From Neorhizobium sp. JUb45 (GTDB lineage: Bacteria > Pseudomonadota > Alphaproteobacteria > Rhizobiales > Rhizobiaceae): 64,000 nucleotides of DNA. Location of the stretch: the NCBI RefSeq assembly GCF_004343585.1, contig NZ_SLYW01000002.1:1-64000 (forward strand), read 5' to 3'. Made by a program: the position numbers and the translations under genes. The notes beneath the pieces are model-generated. The model had not been told where the DNA came from and made no database searches. It worked only from the letters and a program-made list of their open reading frames with translations. Shown piece by piece: positions 8,229 through 17,292 of the stretch. Position 1 is the first letter of the stretch; each line of letters starts with the position of its first letter.

Positions 8229-9904
8229 TGTTGGTTTCCACGCAGAACTGAGCCGGTTGGGCGCATAAGGGGATGCGGACTAAAACTTGGACCACCAGGA
8301 GGTAGTCCATGTATTCCCATGCAGACAGAATTCGCGCAGTCGAGCTGTATATTAAGCTCGGCAGGCGGGTTAAGGCGACGATCCGCCAATTAGGTTATCC
8401 CACGAAGAATGCGCTGAGGAACTGGTATCGAGAGTACCAGCAGCATCAAGACCTGCGCGTCCGTAGTGCGGCTCGCGCACCGAAGTTTTCTGAGGCGCAG
8501 AAGCAGGTAGCGCTTGAGCACTACCGTACTCACGATCGCTGTATCTCTGTGACGATGAGGGCGCTGGGTTATCCAGGTCGCGGGACTTTGACAGCATGGG
8601 TTCGAGAGGCGTTTCCACAGACGAGAACTTCGATGGCAGGAAGATCCTGGCGTCGGGCTTATCCTGAAGCGTTGAAGCAGGTCGCTGTCCTAGATCTTTG
8701 CAGTAGAGAGGAAAGTGCCCAGCAGGTAGCCGACCGGATAGGCGTATGCCGGCCGACGTTGTACGCTTGGAGGAATGAGTTACTCGGTCATGAGGCTGCC
8801 TCATCGATGAAACGCCGCAAAACCTCCGCGCCGGCACCTGAGCGTGAAGAACTCGAGCGACAGCTTGAAGCCCTCCAGCGCGATGTCCGACAATTGCAGC
8901 TCGAGCATGATCTGCTGAAGAAGGCCAATGAACTGCTAAAAAAAGGCCTGGGCGTCGATCTGCAACTCCTGAGTAATCGAGAGAAGACACAGCTGGTTGA
9001 CGCCCTCAAAGATACCTATCGATTGCCGGAACTGCTTGTGCAGTTGGGGATTGCGCGAAGTTCGTACTTCTACCACCGCGCCCGAGCAAACCTGGAAGAC
9101 AAGTATGTCGCCATCCGTCGAGACCTGACGGAAATCTTCGAAAGCAACCATCGCTGCTACGGCTATCGCAGACTGCAGGCGTCTCTGGCCAGGCAGAGTG
9201 TGACAATCTCGGAAAAGGTTGTGCAGCGATTGATGAAACAGGAGCGTCTGGTCGCCGCCAGACCACGGCGACGGCGTTTTGGCTCTTACTTGGGAGAAAT
9301 CAGTCCTGCGCCTGAGAACCTCATCAACCGCGACTTCCATGCCAAAACACCGAACGAGAAGTGGCTCACGGACATTACCGAATTCCAGATCCCAGCCGGC
9401 AAAGTGTATCTCTCGCCCATCATAGATTGCTTCGACGGGATGGTGATCAGCTGGTCGATCGGAACGCAACCTGATGCGGGCCTGGTCAACACGATGCTGG
9501 ACGCCGCCATTGAAACTGTCACCGACGGCGAAGGCGGGACAATTGTCCATTCCGATCGCGGAGCTCATTATCGTTGGCCCGGCTGGCTCTCTCGGATTAA
9601 CGATGCGAAATTGGTTCGCTCGATGTCCCGCAAGGGCTGTTCCCAAGATAACGCCGCGTGCGAAGGCTTCTTTGGACGGTTGAAAACGGAACTCTTCTAT
9701 CCACGAGACTGGAAGACCATCACGATCGAGCAATTTGTTCGCGAGGTTGATGGCTACATCCGATGGTACAATGAGAAGCGCATCAAAATATCATTGGGGT
9801 CGCTCAGCCCGATCGAGTATCGCAGAAGTCTCGGCCATAACGTCTAAATCAGTCCAAGTTTTTATCCGCATCCCCACCGGCTCAGTTCCGCGTGGAAACC
9901 AACA
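8229..9904 (+). mobile_element. IS3-family insertion sequence, complete, with 3-bp target duplication
   Basis: The element begins TGTTGGTTTCCACGC at 8229 and ends with the inverse, GCGTGGAAACCAACA, at 9904. The imperfect inverted repeat continues inward through GAACTGAGCCGGT on both sides. The trinucleotide GCC flanks both ends (8226-8228 and 9905-9907), the 3-bp duplication typical of IS3 elements. It carries one 512-codon transposase gene and sits between the autotransporter fragment and an IS630-type remnant. The intact ends and reading frame suggest a recent insertion. Confidence 0.9.
8309..9847 (+). CDS. IS3-family transposase, OrfA and OrfB in one frame
   Basis: A 512-aa DDE transposase. 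The N-terminal third has two helix-turn-helix segments (VKATIRQLGYP and AQQVADRIGVCRPTLYAW) and a coiled-coil (REELERQLEALQRDVRQLQL) that correspond to OrfA. The rest is the OrfB catalytic part with HRCYGYRRLQ, WLTDITEF (first Asp), VHSDRGAHY (second Asp) and ACEGFFGRLKTE (Glu). AGGAGG precedes the ATG at 8309. OrfA and OrfB of this family are usually in different frames joined by programmed slippage; here they are fused. An A7 run at 8938-8944 lies at the boundary, and a -1 shift there would end at a TGA about ten codons later. Confidence 0.93.
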   Translation: MYSHADRIRAVELYIKLGRRVKATIRQLGYPTKNALRNWYREYQQHQDLRVRSAARAPKFSEAQKQVALEHYRTHDRCISVTMRALGYPGRGTLTAWVREAFPQTRTSMAGRSWRRAYPEALKQVAVLDLCSREESAQQVADRIGVCRPTLYAWRNELLGHEAASSMKRRKTSAPAPEREELERQLEALQRDVRQLQLEHDLLKKANELLKKGLGVDLQLLSNREKTQLVDALKDTYRLPELLVQLGIARSSYFYHRARANLEDKYVAIRRDLTEIFESNHRCYGYRRLQASLARQSVTISEKVVQRLMKQERLVAARPRRRRFGSYLGEISPAPENLINRDFHAKTPNEKWLTDITEFQIPAGKVYLSPIIDCFDGMVISWSIGTQPDAGLVNTMLDAAIETVTDGEGGTIVHSDRGAHYRWPGWLSRINDAKLVRSMSRKGCSQDNAACEGFFGRLKTELFYPRDWKTITIEQFVREVDGYIRWYNEKRIKISLGSLSPIEYRRSLGHNV

Positions 9905-10005
9905 GCCAAGCTCAAGTCGAACCCGAGAAAGGCAAAGGCCAGAACCTTCGAGGCTCTCTGACGCGCCATCTGCAATCTCTTCACCGCAAATGAGTGCTGG
10001 AACTT
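9905..10005 (+). pseudogene. IS630-type transposase C-terminal remnant
   Basis: Directly after the IS3 element the plus strand reads AKLKSNPRKAKARTFEAL, an in-frame TGA, then RAICNLFTANECWN. This matches, from memory, the C-terminal tail of IS630-family DDE transposases (AKLKAHLRKAxARTFDALWRA...CxLFxPxEC). The internal stop replaces a Trp codon and nothing of the upstream gene remains. It is a short relic and non-functional. Confidence 0.6.
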
Positions 10006-10032
10006 AATGTCGAGCGCGGGATATGTCTATGT

Positions 10033-11001
10033 TTAATCGTCCGATGCAATGCTTTCCATAGCGGCATGTGATGGGAAGTTTATCCGTTCTTGCTCTGTGA
10101 CGAGAGGCAATTTTCGCACTTGTGTCTGGATTGCTCCAATGTATTCCCCCAGCATACCTAGAAATAGCATTTGGACGGCACCGAAGAAGAAGATACCTAT
10201 AAGGATTGGGGCAAGTCCGATCTCGAACGAGTTCCAAAAGACTAGCTTTGCGAGGAGATAGCCTAATGCTACGAATAGGCTAAGGCAGGCAACGCCGAAA
10301 CCGGACAATGTCATTATCCGCAGAGGCACCTTGGAATGTTTGGTTATACCCAACATTGCCATGTCGTACAGAGAGTAGAAATTTTGGCTTGTCACACCGC
10401 GCATTCTACGCGGTTGCGTAAAGGGTATGGTAGCGATTGGGTATCCGATCTCGCAAACGAGGCCGCGGAAATAAGGATAGGGGTCATCGAGTTTCCGCAA
10501 GACGTCTAGCACTACCCGATCAAATAAACCGGACCCAGTGGCGTTGGGAACCAACGGGACATCTGAAATACGGCCAATCGTTTTATAGTAGAACTTGCGA
10601 ACCGCAAACATGAGCGATGACTCTTCGCTCACCGGCTTTACAGCCATTACGGTCTTGAAGCCGGATTCCCATTTTTTAACAAATTCTAGAATGATCTCTG
10701 GTGGATCCTGAAGGTCGGATGCGATCAGCACAGCGGCATCCCCAGATGCTTGGAGTAGGGCGTGATAAGATGATCGAATATAACCGAAATTGCGGGCGTT
10801 CACGATCACGCGCAGATGAGGATCATGTGCGGCTCTGGCGCGTAGTATCTCTACAGTCTTGTCTGACGAGCAATTGTCGATGCAGAGGTGATCATAATCA
10901 TAGGGCAGAGCCGACATGACTGCAGCAATCCGCTCGCATAGCTCGGTGACGTTTTCCGCTTCGTTGAAAAGCGGCGTAACAATGCTGATTTTTTTTGTCA
11001 T
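10033..11001 (-). CDS. GtrB-like polyprenyl-phosphate glycosyltransferase (GT2)
   Basis: A 322-aa membrane-anchored GT2 enzyme, predicted to transfer a hexose from a nucleotide sugar to undecaprenyl phosphate on the inner face of the membrane. The N terminus KKISIVTPLFNEAENV and the ASDLQDPPEII motif (the D-x-D-like donor site) are characteristic of the DPM1/GtrB group. Two hydrophobic segments lie in the last third (around LSGFGVACLSLFVALGYLLA and LAPILIGIFFFGAVQML). The start at 11001 overlaps the GtrA stop by four bases, so the two are translationally coupled. The linked flippase and the membrane protein at 18.4 kb suggest a Gtr-type side-chain modification system. The sugar is unknown. 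Confidence 0.88.
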   Translation of the reverse strand: MTKKISIVTPLFNEAENVTELCERIAAVMSALPYDYDHLCIDNCSSDKTVEILRARAAHDPHLRVIVNARNFGYIRSSYHALLQASGDAAVLIASDLQDPPEIILEFVKKWESGFKTVMAVKPVSEESSLMFAVRKFYYKTIGRISDVPLVPNATGSGLFDRVVLDVLRKLDDPYPYFRGLVCEIGYPIATIPFTQPRRMRGVTSQNFYSLYDMAMLGITKHSKVPLRIMTLSGFGVACLSLFVALGYLLAKLVFWNSFEIGLAPILIGIFFFGAVQMLFLGMLGEYIGAIQTQVRKLPLVTEQERINFPSHAAMESIASDD

Positions 11002-11387
11002 GGCTTGAAAACATATCGGCTGTTGAGAAAGTAGGAAAGGAGCGCCAGTGGAATCAGGAGTATCAGGCCGCCAAGCCAATCGGCAATACCAAGACGGACT
11101 AATCCTCCAACGCCGGTGACGTTGACGAGATAAACAACGACATAGACCATCACGAACCGCGGCAGTTTTGTGTGGTCCTTGTCGGCAAAAACTAAACTGC
11201 CGATGCTTTTGAAGTTGAACAGCGTTCCAAGCACTGTAGCCACAGCGATGGCTGTGGCGAAGTGTAAACCGGCCCAAAGCCCGAGCACATAGACGCTGTA
11301 GCCGACAACCGTGTTTAGAACTCCAACCAGCAGGAATCTGAGAAGTCTGCTGGTCAAAAAATTGGTCATCAGGCTGTAGGTATCCAT
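10998..11387 (-). CDS. GtrA-family membrane protein (putative flippase)
   Basis: A 129-aa protein with four predicted membrane helices (LLRFLLVGVLNTVVGYSVYVL, HFATAIAVATVLGTLFNF, FVMVYVVVYLVNVTGVG, LGGLILLIPLALLSYFL) and the family ending SYFLNSRYVF. GtrA proteins are thought to flip polyprenyl-phosphate-linked sugars to the periplasm. It lies between the transketolase-like pair and GtrB with almost no spacing (7 bp after one, 4-bp overlap with the other), so all these genes are in one operon. An alternative start at 11369 (MTNFL) is possible; no strong ribosome site supports either. Confidence 0.88.
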   Translation of the reverse strand: MDTYSLMTNFLTSRLLRFLLVGVLNTVVGYSVYVLGLWAGLHFATAIAVATVLGTLFNFKSIGSLVFADKDHTKLPRFVMVYVVVYLVNVTGVGGLVRLGIADWLGGLILLIPLALLSYFLNSRYVFKP

Positions 11388-11394
11388 TGACGCG

Positions 11395-12306
11395 TTACCG
11401 GCTTACGTTGGCGAGTGTTAGGCCAGCGACCTGCCGGAGATATTCCTGCGTGCCGGAGGTGCTGATGAATGTGTTCGGCACTCCTATACGTTCGACCTTC
11501 GGCATTTGTCTCAGAACGCCCGTGGCATAAAGATCGCTAAGGGCCTCGATGATGGAGCTGCCGAAGCCGCCGCTGAGTTGATGTTCCTCGACGGTGACGA
11601 TGCGTTGAAAACGATGTGACATCGAGACCAGCGTTTCACGGTTATAACCGCCGATAAACGGCGCGCTCCAAAGCGCCCAGTCAAGACTATTATCGCGCAG
11701 TTCAATCAACATCGGCGTGACGATTGCACCCGTCGCAAGCACCAACGTGCCCTGTCCATCCTTGACAGGGACAAACTCGCCAGGTGCCATTTTCACAGGC
11801 CTTGAGGCATCGTGAAGAACGGGTTCTCCCGACTTGTTAAGGCGGACATAGCCTGGCCCTACATGGTTCGCCATGAAAAGGGCGGCAGCTCGGGCTTCGC
11901 CGGCATCGGCTGGCGCGCACACGGTCATGCCGGGCAATGCGCGCAACATTGCGATGTCTTCGGTAGTGTGATGCGACACACCTTGCGGCCCGTACGCATA
12001 ACCGGCACCCACGGCAACGACCTTAACGTTGGCTGCATGATAGCAGACGTCATAGCGCACCTGCTCCATTGCCCGAAGGGTTGGAAAATTGCCGATCGAG
12101 TAGGTGAAGACATTGTAACCTTCACGTGCTAGTCCGGCCGCGACCTGCGTCATGTTCTGTTCGGCTATGCCCGCATTCAAGAAACGATCCGGGTAACGCG
12201 CAGCAAACGGCTCCAGAACGGAGTAGCCAAGATCGCCGCACAGAAGGAAAATGTCGTCGTGCTTTTCGGCGAGGTCGCACAGCGTGTTGATAAAGGTATT
12301 GCGCAT
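11395..12306 (-). CDS. Transketolase-like protein, C-terminal half (pyrimidine and C domains)
   Basis: A 303-aa protein equal to the second half of a thiamine-diphosphate transketolase. It holds the pyrimidine-binding domain (LCGDLGYSVLEPFAARYPDRF, then NAGIAEQNMTQVAAGLAREG with the conserved Glu that activates the cofactor, and GPQGVSHHTTEDIAMLRALP) and the C-terminal domain. The N-terminal partner ends at 12306 with a one-base overlap, so the halves are made together and should assemble into one enzyme. Split transketolases in sugar-nucleotide operons move two-carbon units in specialised pathways. Here the context (CDP-6-deoxy-4-keto-sugar genes) suggests addition of a glycolaldehyde unit to a ketone carbon; this is inference. 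Confidence 0.87.
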   Translation of the reverse strand: MRNTFINTLCDLAEKHDDIFLLCGDLGYSVLEPFAARYPDRFLNAGIAEQNMTQVAAGLAREGYNVFTYSIGNFPTLRAMEQVRYDVCYHAANVKVVAVGAGYAYGPQGVSHHTTEDIAMLRALPGMTVCAPADAGEARAAALFMANHVGPGYVRLNKSGEPVLHDASRPVKMAPGEFVPVKDGQGTLVLATGAIVTPMLIELRDNSLDWALWSAPFIGGYNRETLVSMSHRFQRIVTVEEHQLSGGFGSSIIEALSDLYATGVLRQMPKVERIGVPNTFISTSGTQEYLRQVAGLTLANVSR

Positions 12307-13118
12307 TACACCGCCTCCAATTCGCTAATCGCCTTCAGTACATCTGCCTCGGAGGGTGAGCGATAATGCCACGCCAAATCGTTCTCCATGAAGCTGACTC
12401 CCTTACCTTTGACAGTATGGGCAATGACGCATTTCGGTCGGCCATTGCGGCTTTCCTTGAATCGCATGAATACATCCTGCAAAGCCGGCAGAGCATGGCC
12501 GTCGACTTCTTCGACCTCCCAGTTGAACGCCTTGAATTTGTCGGCCAACGGCTCAAGGTTCATGATCTCGCTGACAGCGCCGAAACTCTGGATCTTGTTG
12601 TAATCGATTACGGCGACAAGATTGTCCAGCTTATGATGGGCGGCAAACAGAATGGCTTCCCAGTTTGAGCCTTCGTCCAGCTCACCATCGCTCAAAATGG
12701 AAAAAACGCTCCACGGCTGTCTTCGGCGCTTGCCGGCAAGGGCGCTTCCGCATGATACGCCCAGCGCATGACCAAGACTGCCGGTGGAGAGTTCCACGCC
12801 TGGCAGATTGTGATTGACGTGCGAGGTGAAATAGGTGCCGTTTTCAGTGAACTGCTCCAGCAGGTCGTAGCCCTTGAAGAAGCCGCGCAACTCCAGCATC
12901 GCATAGAGTGCGGTGCAGGCATGACCTTTGCTGAAGAACAGCCGGTCGCGCCCGGGTGCGTCGGGTTCATCTGCCGTGATGTCGAGGATTTCCGCGTAGA
13001 GAACCGCCAATATGTCGGCCACGGAAAATGCGCCGCCAATATGCGACGTTCGCTTTCGGCTGCAGAGTTCAAGAACACGTTGACGCAGCTGTTTAGCGTA
13101 TGCCGGTGTACTCGTCAT
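12306..13118 (-). CDS. Transketolase-like protein, N-terminal half (ThDP diphosphate domain)
   Basis: A 270-aa protein matching the cofactor-binding half of transketolase. Visible motifs: SHIGGAFSVADILAVLY, RDRLFFSKGHACTALYAML, GSLGHALGVSCGSAL, and the ThDP/Mg motif LSDGELDEGSNWEA...DYNKIQ. The ATG at 13118 overlaps the stop of the preceding reductase gene by one base (TAATG), so the upstream in-frame start is unlikely. A single full-length housekeeping transketolase has about 660 aa; these split halves sum to about 573 and resemble the short split type found in secondary sugar pathways. It should pair with the next gene. Confidence 0.88.
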   Translation of the reverse strand: MTSTPAYAKQLRQRVLELCSRKRTSHIGGAFSVADILAVLYAEILDITADEPDAPGRDRLFFSKGHACTALYAMLELRGFFKGYDLLEQFTENGTYFTSHVNHNLPGVELSTGSLGHALGVSCGSALAGKRRRQPWSVFSILSDGELDEGSNWEAILFAAHHKLDNLVAVIDYNKIQSFGAVSEIMNLEPLADKFKAFNWEVEEVDGHALPALQDVFMRFKESRNGRPKCVIAHTVKGKGVSFMENDLAWHYRSPSEADVLKAISELEAV

Positions 13119-14200
13119 TATCGTTTTCCTGTGCTGAATTGCGGACGATACCATTCGGCGGTACGGAGGAGGGCTTCTTCAAAAGGCACCGTGATGGACA
13201 GTCCGAGATCTGATTGTGCGAACTGCGTGCTGGGTACGTAGCGATCGGGGGCAACGCCTAGAGCTGGTTGGCCGAGAATCTTGACGTTACTGCTGTCTAG
13301 ACCCGTTACCCGCGCCACTGCTTCCGCCAGTTCGCGAATTGATACAGCCTGCTCTGAACCGACATTGTAGGAGGTCTCGGCCCGTCCCCTGACGAGGATC
13401 GCCAGCAGCCAAGCAACAAGATCCGTCGCATACATGTAGGAGCGTAGCGAGGTGCCGTCACCCTTGATCGTAAGCGTCTGCCCCCGCAATGCGTCGCGGA
13501 TGAAATTGCCGGCCGCGAAATGAGCGTCCAGCTCCAGATAAGGGCCAACTTGTGCGAATATGCGCGCCGATTTACAGGCGAAACCGTACTGCTGGCCATA
13601 GGCATTGCCGAGCCACTCGGTGGCGATCTTGCCAAGTCCGTATGCGGCGCTGCTGGCCGTCACGTCTGAGGTGCAAGGTTGCGTTTCTGGAATTCGGTCT
13701 ACCGGCTCCGCCAGCCGGCCGTAAACCGCCCCCGAAGATAAAAGCAGAACATTTTTGGCACCATGATCGCGCGCGACATCGAGCACGCGCTGCGTACCAG
13801 CAACAGTCACGTCGAATGTGTCGAGTGCCGTGTTGCTGGCGATCACATCCGTTGCAGCGTGAAGAATATGGCTAAACGTGCCGGTCAGGCCGGTGAAATC
13901 GCGGACATCTCCCTGGATGAATGAGACGGCGGGGTCATTTGCAAGATGTGGGCACTGGTCGGCAAATTTTCGAGGGTTGCGGCTTAGCACAACGATGGTC
14001 ATGGAAAGATCTCGGGACCAGTTGGCGTGGCAAAGAAGTTCCAGCAACCATCGCCCAATATAACCAGTTCCACCGGTTATGAAAAGACGAGCGCCGCGCA
14101 GTTCATCGAGATCCGCGGAAGCAACATCGAGCATCGCCTGCAGGTCGCTACTGCCGACGCGCGGCCCAGATCCTTGATCGGTTATGCTAGTCAAGAGCAA
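13118..14200 (-). CDS. NAD-dependent epimerase/dehydratase-family sugar reductase
   Basis: A 360-aa extended short-chain dehydrogenase. It has the Rossmann motif LFITGGTGYIGRWLLELL, the acidic NAD-contact region, LLLSSGAVYG with the catalytic Ser/Thr segment, and YGLGKIATEW with the Y-x3-K pair; later NVGSEQAVSIRELAEAV is typical of sugar-nucleotide epimerases. It overlaps the upstream kinase-like gene by 14 bases and the downstream transketolase half by one. By analogy with YerF, which reduces the branched ketone in yersiniose synthesis, it could reduce the side-chain carbonyl after a two-carbon transfer, or epimerise the CDP-sugar. Substrate not known. Confidence 0.8.
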   Translation of the reverse strand: MLLTSITDQGSGPRVGSSDLQAMLDVASADLDELRGARLFITGGTGYIGRWLLELLCHANWSRDLSMTIVVLSRNPRKFADQCPHLANDPAVSFIQGDVRDFTGLTGTFSHILHAATDVIASNTALDTFDVTVAGTQRVLDVARDHGAKNVLLLSSGAVYGRLAEPVDRIPETQPCTSDVTASSAAYGLGKIATEWLGNAYGQQYGFACKSARIFAQVGPYLELDAHFAAGNFIRDALRGQTLTIKGDGTSLRSYMYATDLVAWLLAILVRGRAETSYNVGSEQAVSIRELAEAVARVTGLDSSNVKILGQPALGVAPDRYVPSTQFAQSDLGLSITVPFEEALLRTAEWYRPQFSTGKR

Positions 14201-15071
14201 TCACTTCCATCAGGCGTTGGTCAAAACTGATCTTGTTGCCGAGATAGCTGCCGTCTCGAACGGAGAGCATGCATTTCAGCAGTAATATCATCACCATCAG
14301 CGCCACCTCAGCGGGGCGGCCCCATGGCGTGTGTCCTACAGAGTCCGGTGTCAGCCATCGCCTGTTGGAGAAAAAGGTCAACCAGTACAAATAGTCGTAG
14401 CCGGCAATACCCCAGAAGGCATCTTCCCAATCGATTGCCACAGGCCCAAAGTCATCGCACAGGATGTTGGCCGGACCAAGATCTCCATGGCACAACTGCA
14501 GGATAAATTCACCGGAAATTGCACGGAGGTGAGTAAGCCGATGTCGGGCCTTAGATGCGACGCCTGCGGAAATCAGGTCATGATCCGAAAGCAATGCCAG
14601 TGATTGCTCTGATTTATCAAGAAGAAGATGGATATTGTCTTCGGCTGGGACGAGAGCAAATCCGATTTTGCCAGGCAATTTCGCCTCGTAATCGAAGACT
14701 AGTCGTCTGATGGTCGCCGGCGTCAGGTCGTTGCATGAAGAAAGTAGGTTCATCTGCAGCCACGTTCGCTGACTGTCTCGCTCCGCGACTGAAAACAGAC
14801 TGGCATCCGTCCGGTTATTCGAAATCTGCTGCAGAAATGCATGCTCGCGCCGCAGGGTCACCTGGCCCGACGGTACGGCATGCGTCTTGAAACAGCGTTC
14901 GCAGCCGTCCAGCGTGCCAGAAAAAATGATCCCAAGGGTTCCGCCGTTTAGCGGGCGCAGGCCAGCCAGGCTTGCGCCCAGCGTGGCCTGCAGACCTGTC
15001 GCCAAGTCATTTTTCTCGTCAGCGCCAAGTTTACTTGCGGCATTTGCATGCCGCAATTTACTAAGCACCAT
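14187..15071 (-). CDS. Aminoglycoside phosphotransferase-fold (APH-like) kinase
   Basis: A 294-aa protein with the protein-kinase-like APH fold. The catalytic segment is clear: LCHGDLGPANILCDD (HGD with the base Asp and the metal-binding Asn) followed by VAIDWEDAFWG (the D-W metal site). The N-terminal nucleotide loop LNGGTLGIIFSGTL precedes it. In an O-antigen operon such proteins are more likely to phosphorylate a sugar, lipid-linked glycan or choline-like substituent than an antibiotic. Its overlap with the sulfotransferase-like gene (11 bp) and the reductase gene (14 bp) ties it to the same pathway. Substrate unknown. Confidence 0.75.
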   Translation of the reverse strand: MVLSKLRHANAASKLGADEKNDLATGLQATLGASLAGLRPLNGGTLGIIFSGTLDGCERCFKTHAVPSGQVTLRREHAFLQQISNNRTDASLFSVAERDSQRTWLQMNLLSSCNDLTPATIRRLVFDYEAKLPGKIGFALVPAEDNIHLLLDKSEQSLALLSDHDLISAGVASKARHRLTHLRAISGEFILQLCHGDLGPANILCDDFGPVAIDWEDAFWGIAGYDYLYWLTFFSNRRWLTPDSVGHTPWGRPAEVALMVMILLLKCMLSVRDGSYLGNKISFDQRLMEVIALD

Positions 15072-16014
15072 AATATTTGTTCAGGTAGCTGATATTGTCG
15101 TACTGGAAGTGGCGGGCCAGAGCCGTTGTGCCGGCAACGATCTGTACCTTTTCTTCTTCGGTCAGTTCGTTGATGACGGCTTCGTTGTATTCTTCGGTGC
15201 TTTTCAGAACCGTGCCCCAAGGTGCGATGCTTTCCTTGATCTCAACGCCGTTCCAGCTCGGATATAGCATCGTTTCAGCAAATGGTACGTTGATGAAATC
15301 GGAGACTTCGCGCATGAACTTTTCCTTGTTCGCGACGAGATCTTCATAGCGGAACACCCGTACATTCTTCGGATGCATCTTGGCGTACATCTCGACCGTG
15401 GAATGGTAGATGTTCCAGGTGATCAGGTACTTGCTCAACGGCTGCGGGAAGGGGCGGCGCTTCGTATCGCGGTAGGCCGAGAACGGATTACGGACGATGT
15501 GGATGATCCGAGCATCCGGGAAGTCGCGGACGATGCGATCCGCATCGATGCCGATGGCCGGCGAGTAGCCCACATATGTCATGTCTTCGCGCGGCTTGAC
15601 GTAATAATTTTTCCACGCGGCGAATGTGGCACGGAAAAAGGCTTCAATAACCTTTGCGCGTGGATAGAAATCTGCATCACCAAGATATTCTGCAAACGCA
15701 GCCTGACGGTCGGCTTCGATCAGGTCAAGATCCGCATCTTTGAACTTCGAGCCGTTGCGCTTGCGCAGGAACGTCTTTGCTTCCTCATCGATCATGTGCT
15801 CATAGAGTTCGGCTGGACGCAGACCCTCTGGGAACTCTGGATAGCGGTACTGTACGCGCTCGACGGAGGCGAGGAAGTCGTTGAAATTGCGGCTGCCCAG
15901 CTGGGATTCGAATGGATATACGAGCAACTCTGGGTGGCCATCGAGGTGGCGGTGTGTAACGTTTCCGCCGTGCTCAAAGCCGGCGGAAACCATAACGAAT
16001 TTGAAATTGCTCAT
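15061..16014 (-). CDS. Sulfotransferase-family protein
   Basis: A 317-aa protein resembling PAPS-dependent sulfotransferases. The N terminus FVMVSAGFEHGGNVTHRHLD occupies the position of the 5'-phosphosulfate loop, though the usual RSGTT form is altered to EHGGN. The later DARIIHIVRNPFSAYRDTKR matches the 3'-phosphate motif (R-x3-N-P...S-x-Y/W-R-D). The ATG at 16014 has AAAGGA upstream; an earlier in-frame start lacks this. It is the first gene of a seven-gene minus-strand run ending with GtrB. If active, it may sulfate an O-antigen or lipid-linked sugar in the cytoplasm. No PAPS-forming genes are nearby. Confidence 0.72.
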   Translation of the reverse strand: MSNFKFVMVSAGFEHGGNVTHRHLDGHPELLVYPFESQLGSRNFNDFLASVERVQYRYPEFPEGLRPAELYEHMIDEEAKTFLRKRNGSKFKDADLDLIEADRQAAFAEYLGDADFYPRAKVIEAFFRATFAAWKNYYVKPREDMTYVGYSPAIGIDADRIVRDFPDARIIHIVRNPFSAYRDTKRRPFPQPLSKYLITWNIYHSTVEMYAKMHPKNVRVFRYEDLVANKEKFMREVSDFINVPFAETMLYPSWNGVEIKESIAPWGTVLKSTEEYNEAVINELTEEEKVQIVAGTTALARHFQYDNISYLNKYYGA

Positions 16015-16182
16015 TAATCCAGTCCTTTGTGATTTGCTTCGCCAGATGACGAGCATTGAGATAGTGAAAAACCCGTTGGCTGTTAAGCGCTATCTGACAA
16101 TAATCAGGGATTGTAACAACAAAAGGGAGGTCTGTTTTTTGCTGCCCTTCGCAGGGTATGGGGTCGGAGGGCCGTACTTGTG

Positions 16183-17292
16183 TTAATTAATCTTCACGTG
16201 AGAATCTCTTCGGAACCCCTCGGTCGCTAGATCCTGATAACGACGGATCTGCATAAGTGTATGATCTCGAGCATCGGTTCCTGTTGCCACTGCCTTGCTC
16301 CACTCGACGATGTATTCCAGCGCATGTCCTAGGCCTAGCACCGGTTTCCAGCCCAGAAGATTTCGCACTTTCGATATGTCGAGTTTCAAGAAGCTTGCCT
16401 CGTGCGGGTGCAGTCGGTCGTCGATGGACCATGCTGCCTGCTGTCCCCACAACGAAGACATTCGCTCAACTATCCAAGCGACTGGTTTTGCGTCATCGTC
16501 ATTTGGCCCGAAATTCCAGGCCTGTGAAAAGTCGGCGCCAGCGTCGTACATGCGTTCAGCGAGCACGAGATAGCCACGCAACGGCTCCAGAACATGTTGC
16601 CAAGGACGAATGGCATTGGGATTTCTAATCATGACCGAGTCACCAGCTGCAAAAGCATTGACAATATCCGGTATTAAACGGTCTTTGGCCCAATCACCGC
16701 CCCCGATTACATTGCCGGCGCGTGCGGTGGAAATAGCAACGCCATGCTCGAGATAATTATCGGGGTGGAAATATGATGATCGATAAGCCGCCGTGATGAG
16801 CTCTGCGCATCCCTTGCTGCTGCTGTAGGGATCAAAGCCGCCCATCTGCTCATTTTCACGGTAGCCCCAGGCCCATTCGCGGTTTTCGTAACATTTGTCG
16901 GTTGTGACGTTGACAACCGACCTTACGCTTCCGCTTGCGCGCACCGCTTCCAGCAGGTTGACCACCCCCATAACATTGCTTGAATACGTGCCTACCGGAT
17001 CATCATAGGAAAGGCGCACCAACGGCTGAGCCGCCATGTGGATAACGATCTCCGGGCGAGCGGCGATCATCGCCTCCTTCAAGACAGGCAGATCGCGAAT
17101 GTCGCCTACCAGCGAGATCATATTTGTTCCGACACGAGCAGTTTCGAATAGCGACGGGGATGTCGGCGGAGTAAGAGAAAATCCGGTTAACTCGGCGCCG
17201 AGATCCTGCAGCCAGAGAGAAAGCCAGCTTCCCTTGAAACCAGTATGGCCGGTCAGAAAGACGCGCTTCCCGCGCCAGAAGTGCTGGTTCAT
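16183..17292 (-). CDS. rfbG: CDP-glucose 4,6-dehydratase
   Basis: A 369-aa NAD-binding dehydratase of the extended SDR family, converting CDP-D-glucose to CDP-4-keto-6-deoxy-D-glucose, the branch point to 3,6-dideoxyhexoses and branched sugars. Diagnostic features: [34 protein letters not shown]-type segment (here [20 protein letters not shown]), the [14 protein letters not shown]-x3-K site, and [19 protein letters not shown], all characteristic of RfbG rather than the dTDP-glucose enzyme. The ATG at 17292 overlaps the cytidylyltransferase stop by four bases. No RfbH-type 3-dehydrase is nearby, so the route probably does not lead to 3,6-dideoxy sugars. Confidence 0.93.
   Translation of the reverse strand: MNQHFWRGKRVFLTGHTGFKGSWLSLWLQDLGAELTGFSLTPPTSPSLFETARVGTNMISLVGDIRDLPVLKEAMIAARPEIVIHMAAQPLVRLSYDDPVGTYSSNVMGVVNLLEAVRASGSVRSVVNVTTDKCYENREWAWGYRENEQMGGFDPYSSSKGCAELITAAYRSSYFHPDNYLEHGVAISTARAGNVIGGGDWAKDRLIPDIVNAFAAGDSVMIRNPNAIRPWQHVLEPLRGYLVLAERMYDAGADFSQAWNFGPNDDDAKPVAWIVERMSSLWGQQAAWSIDDRLHPHEASFLKLDISKVRNLLGWKPVLGLGHALEYIVEWSKAVATGTDARDHTLMQIRRYQDLATEGFRRDSHVKIN

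Noticed and set aside
12306-13118. 1-deoxyxylulose-5-phosphate synthase or pyruvate dehydrogenase E1
   Set aside because: The split sizes and the motifs SKGHA, GSLGHALG and SDGELDEGSNWEA fit transketolase halves better; the DXS and E1 signature segments are not seen.
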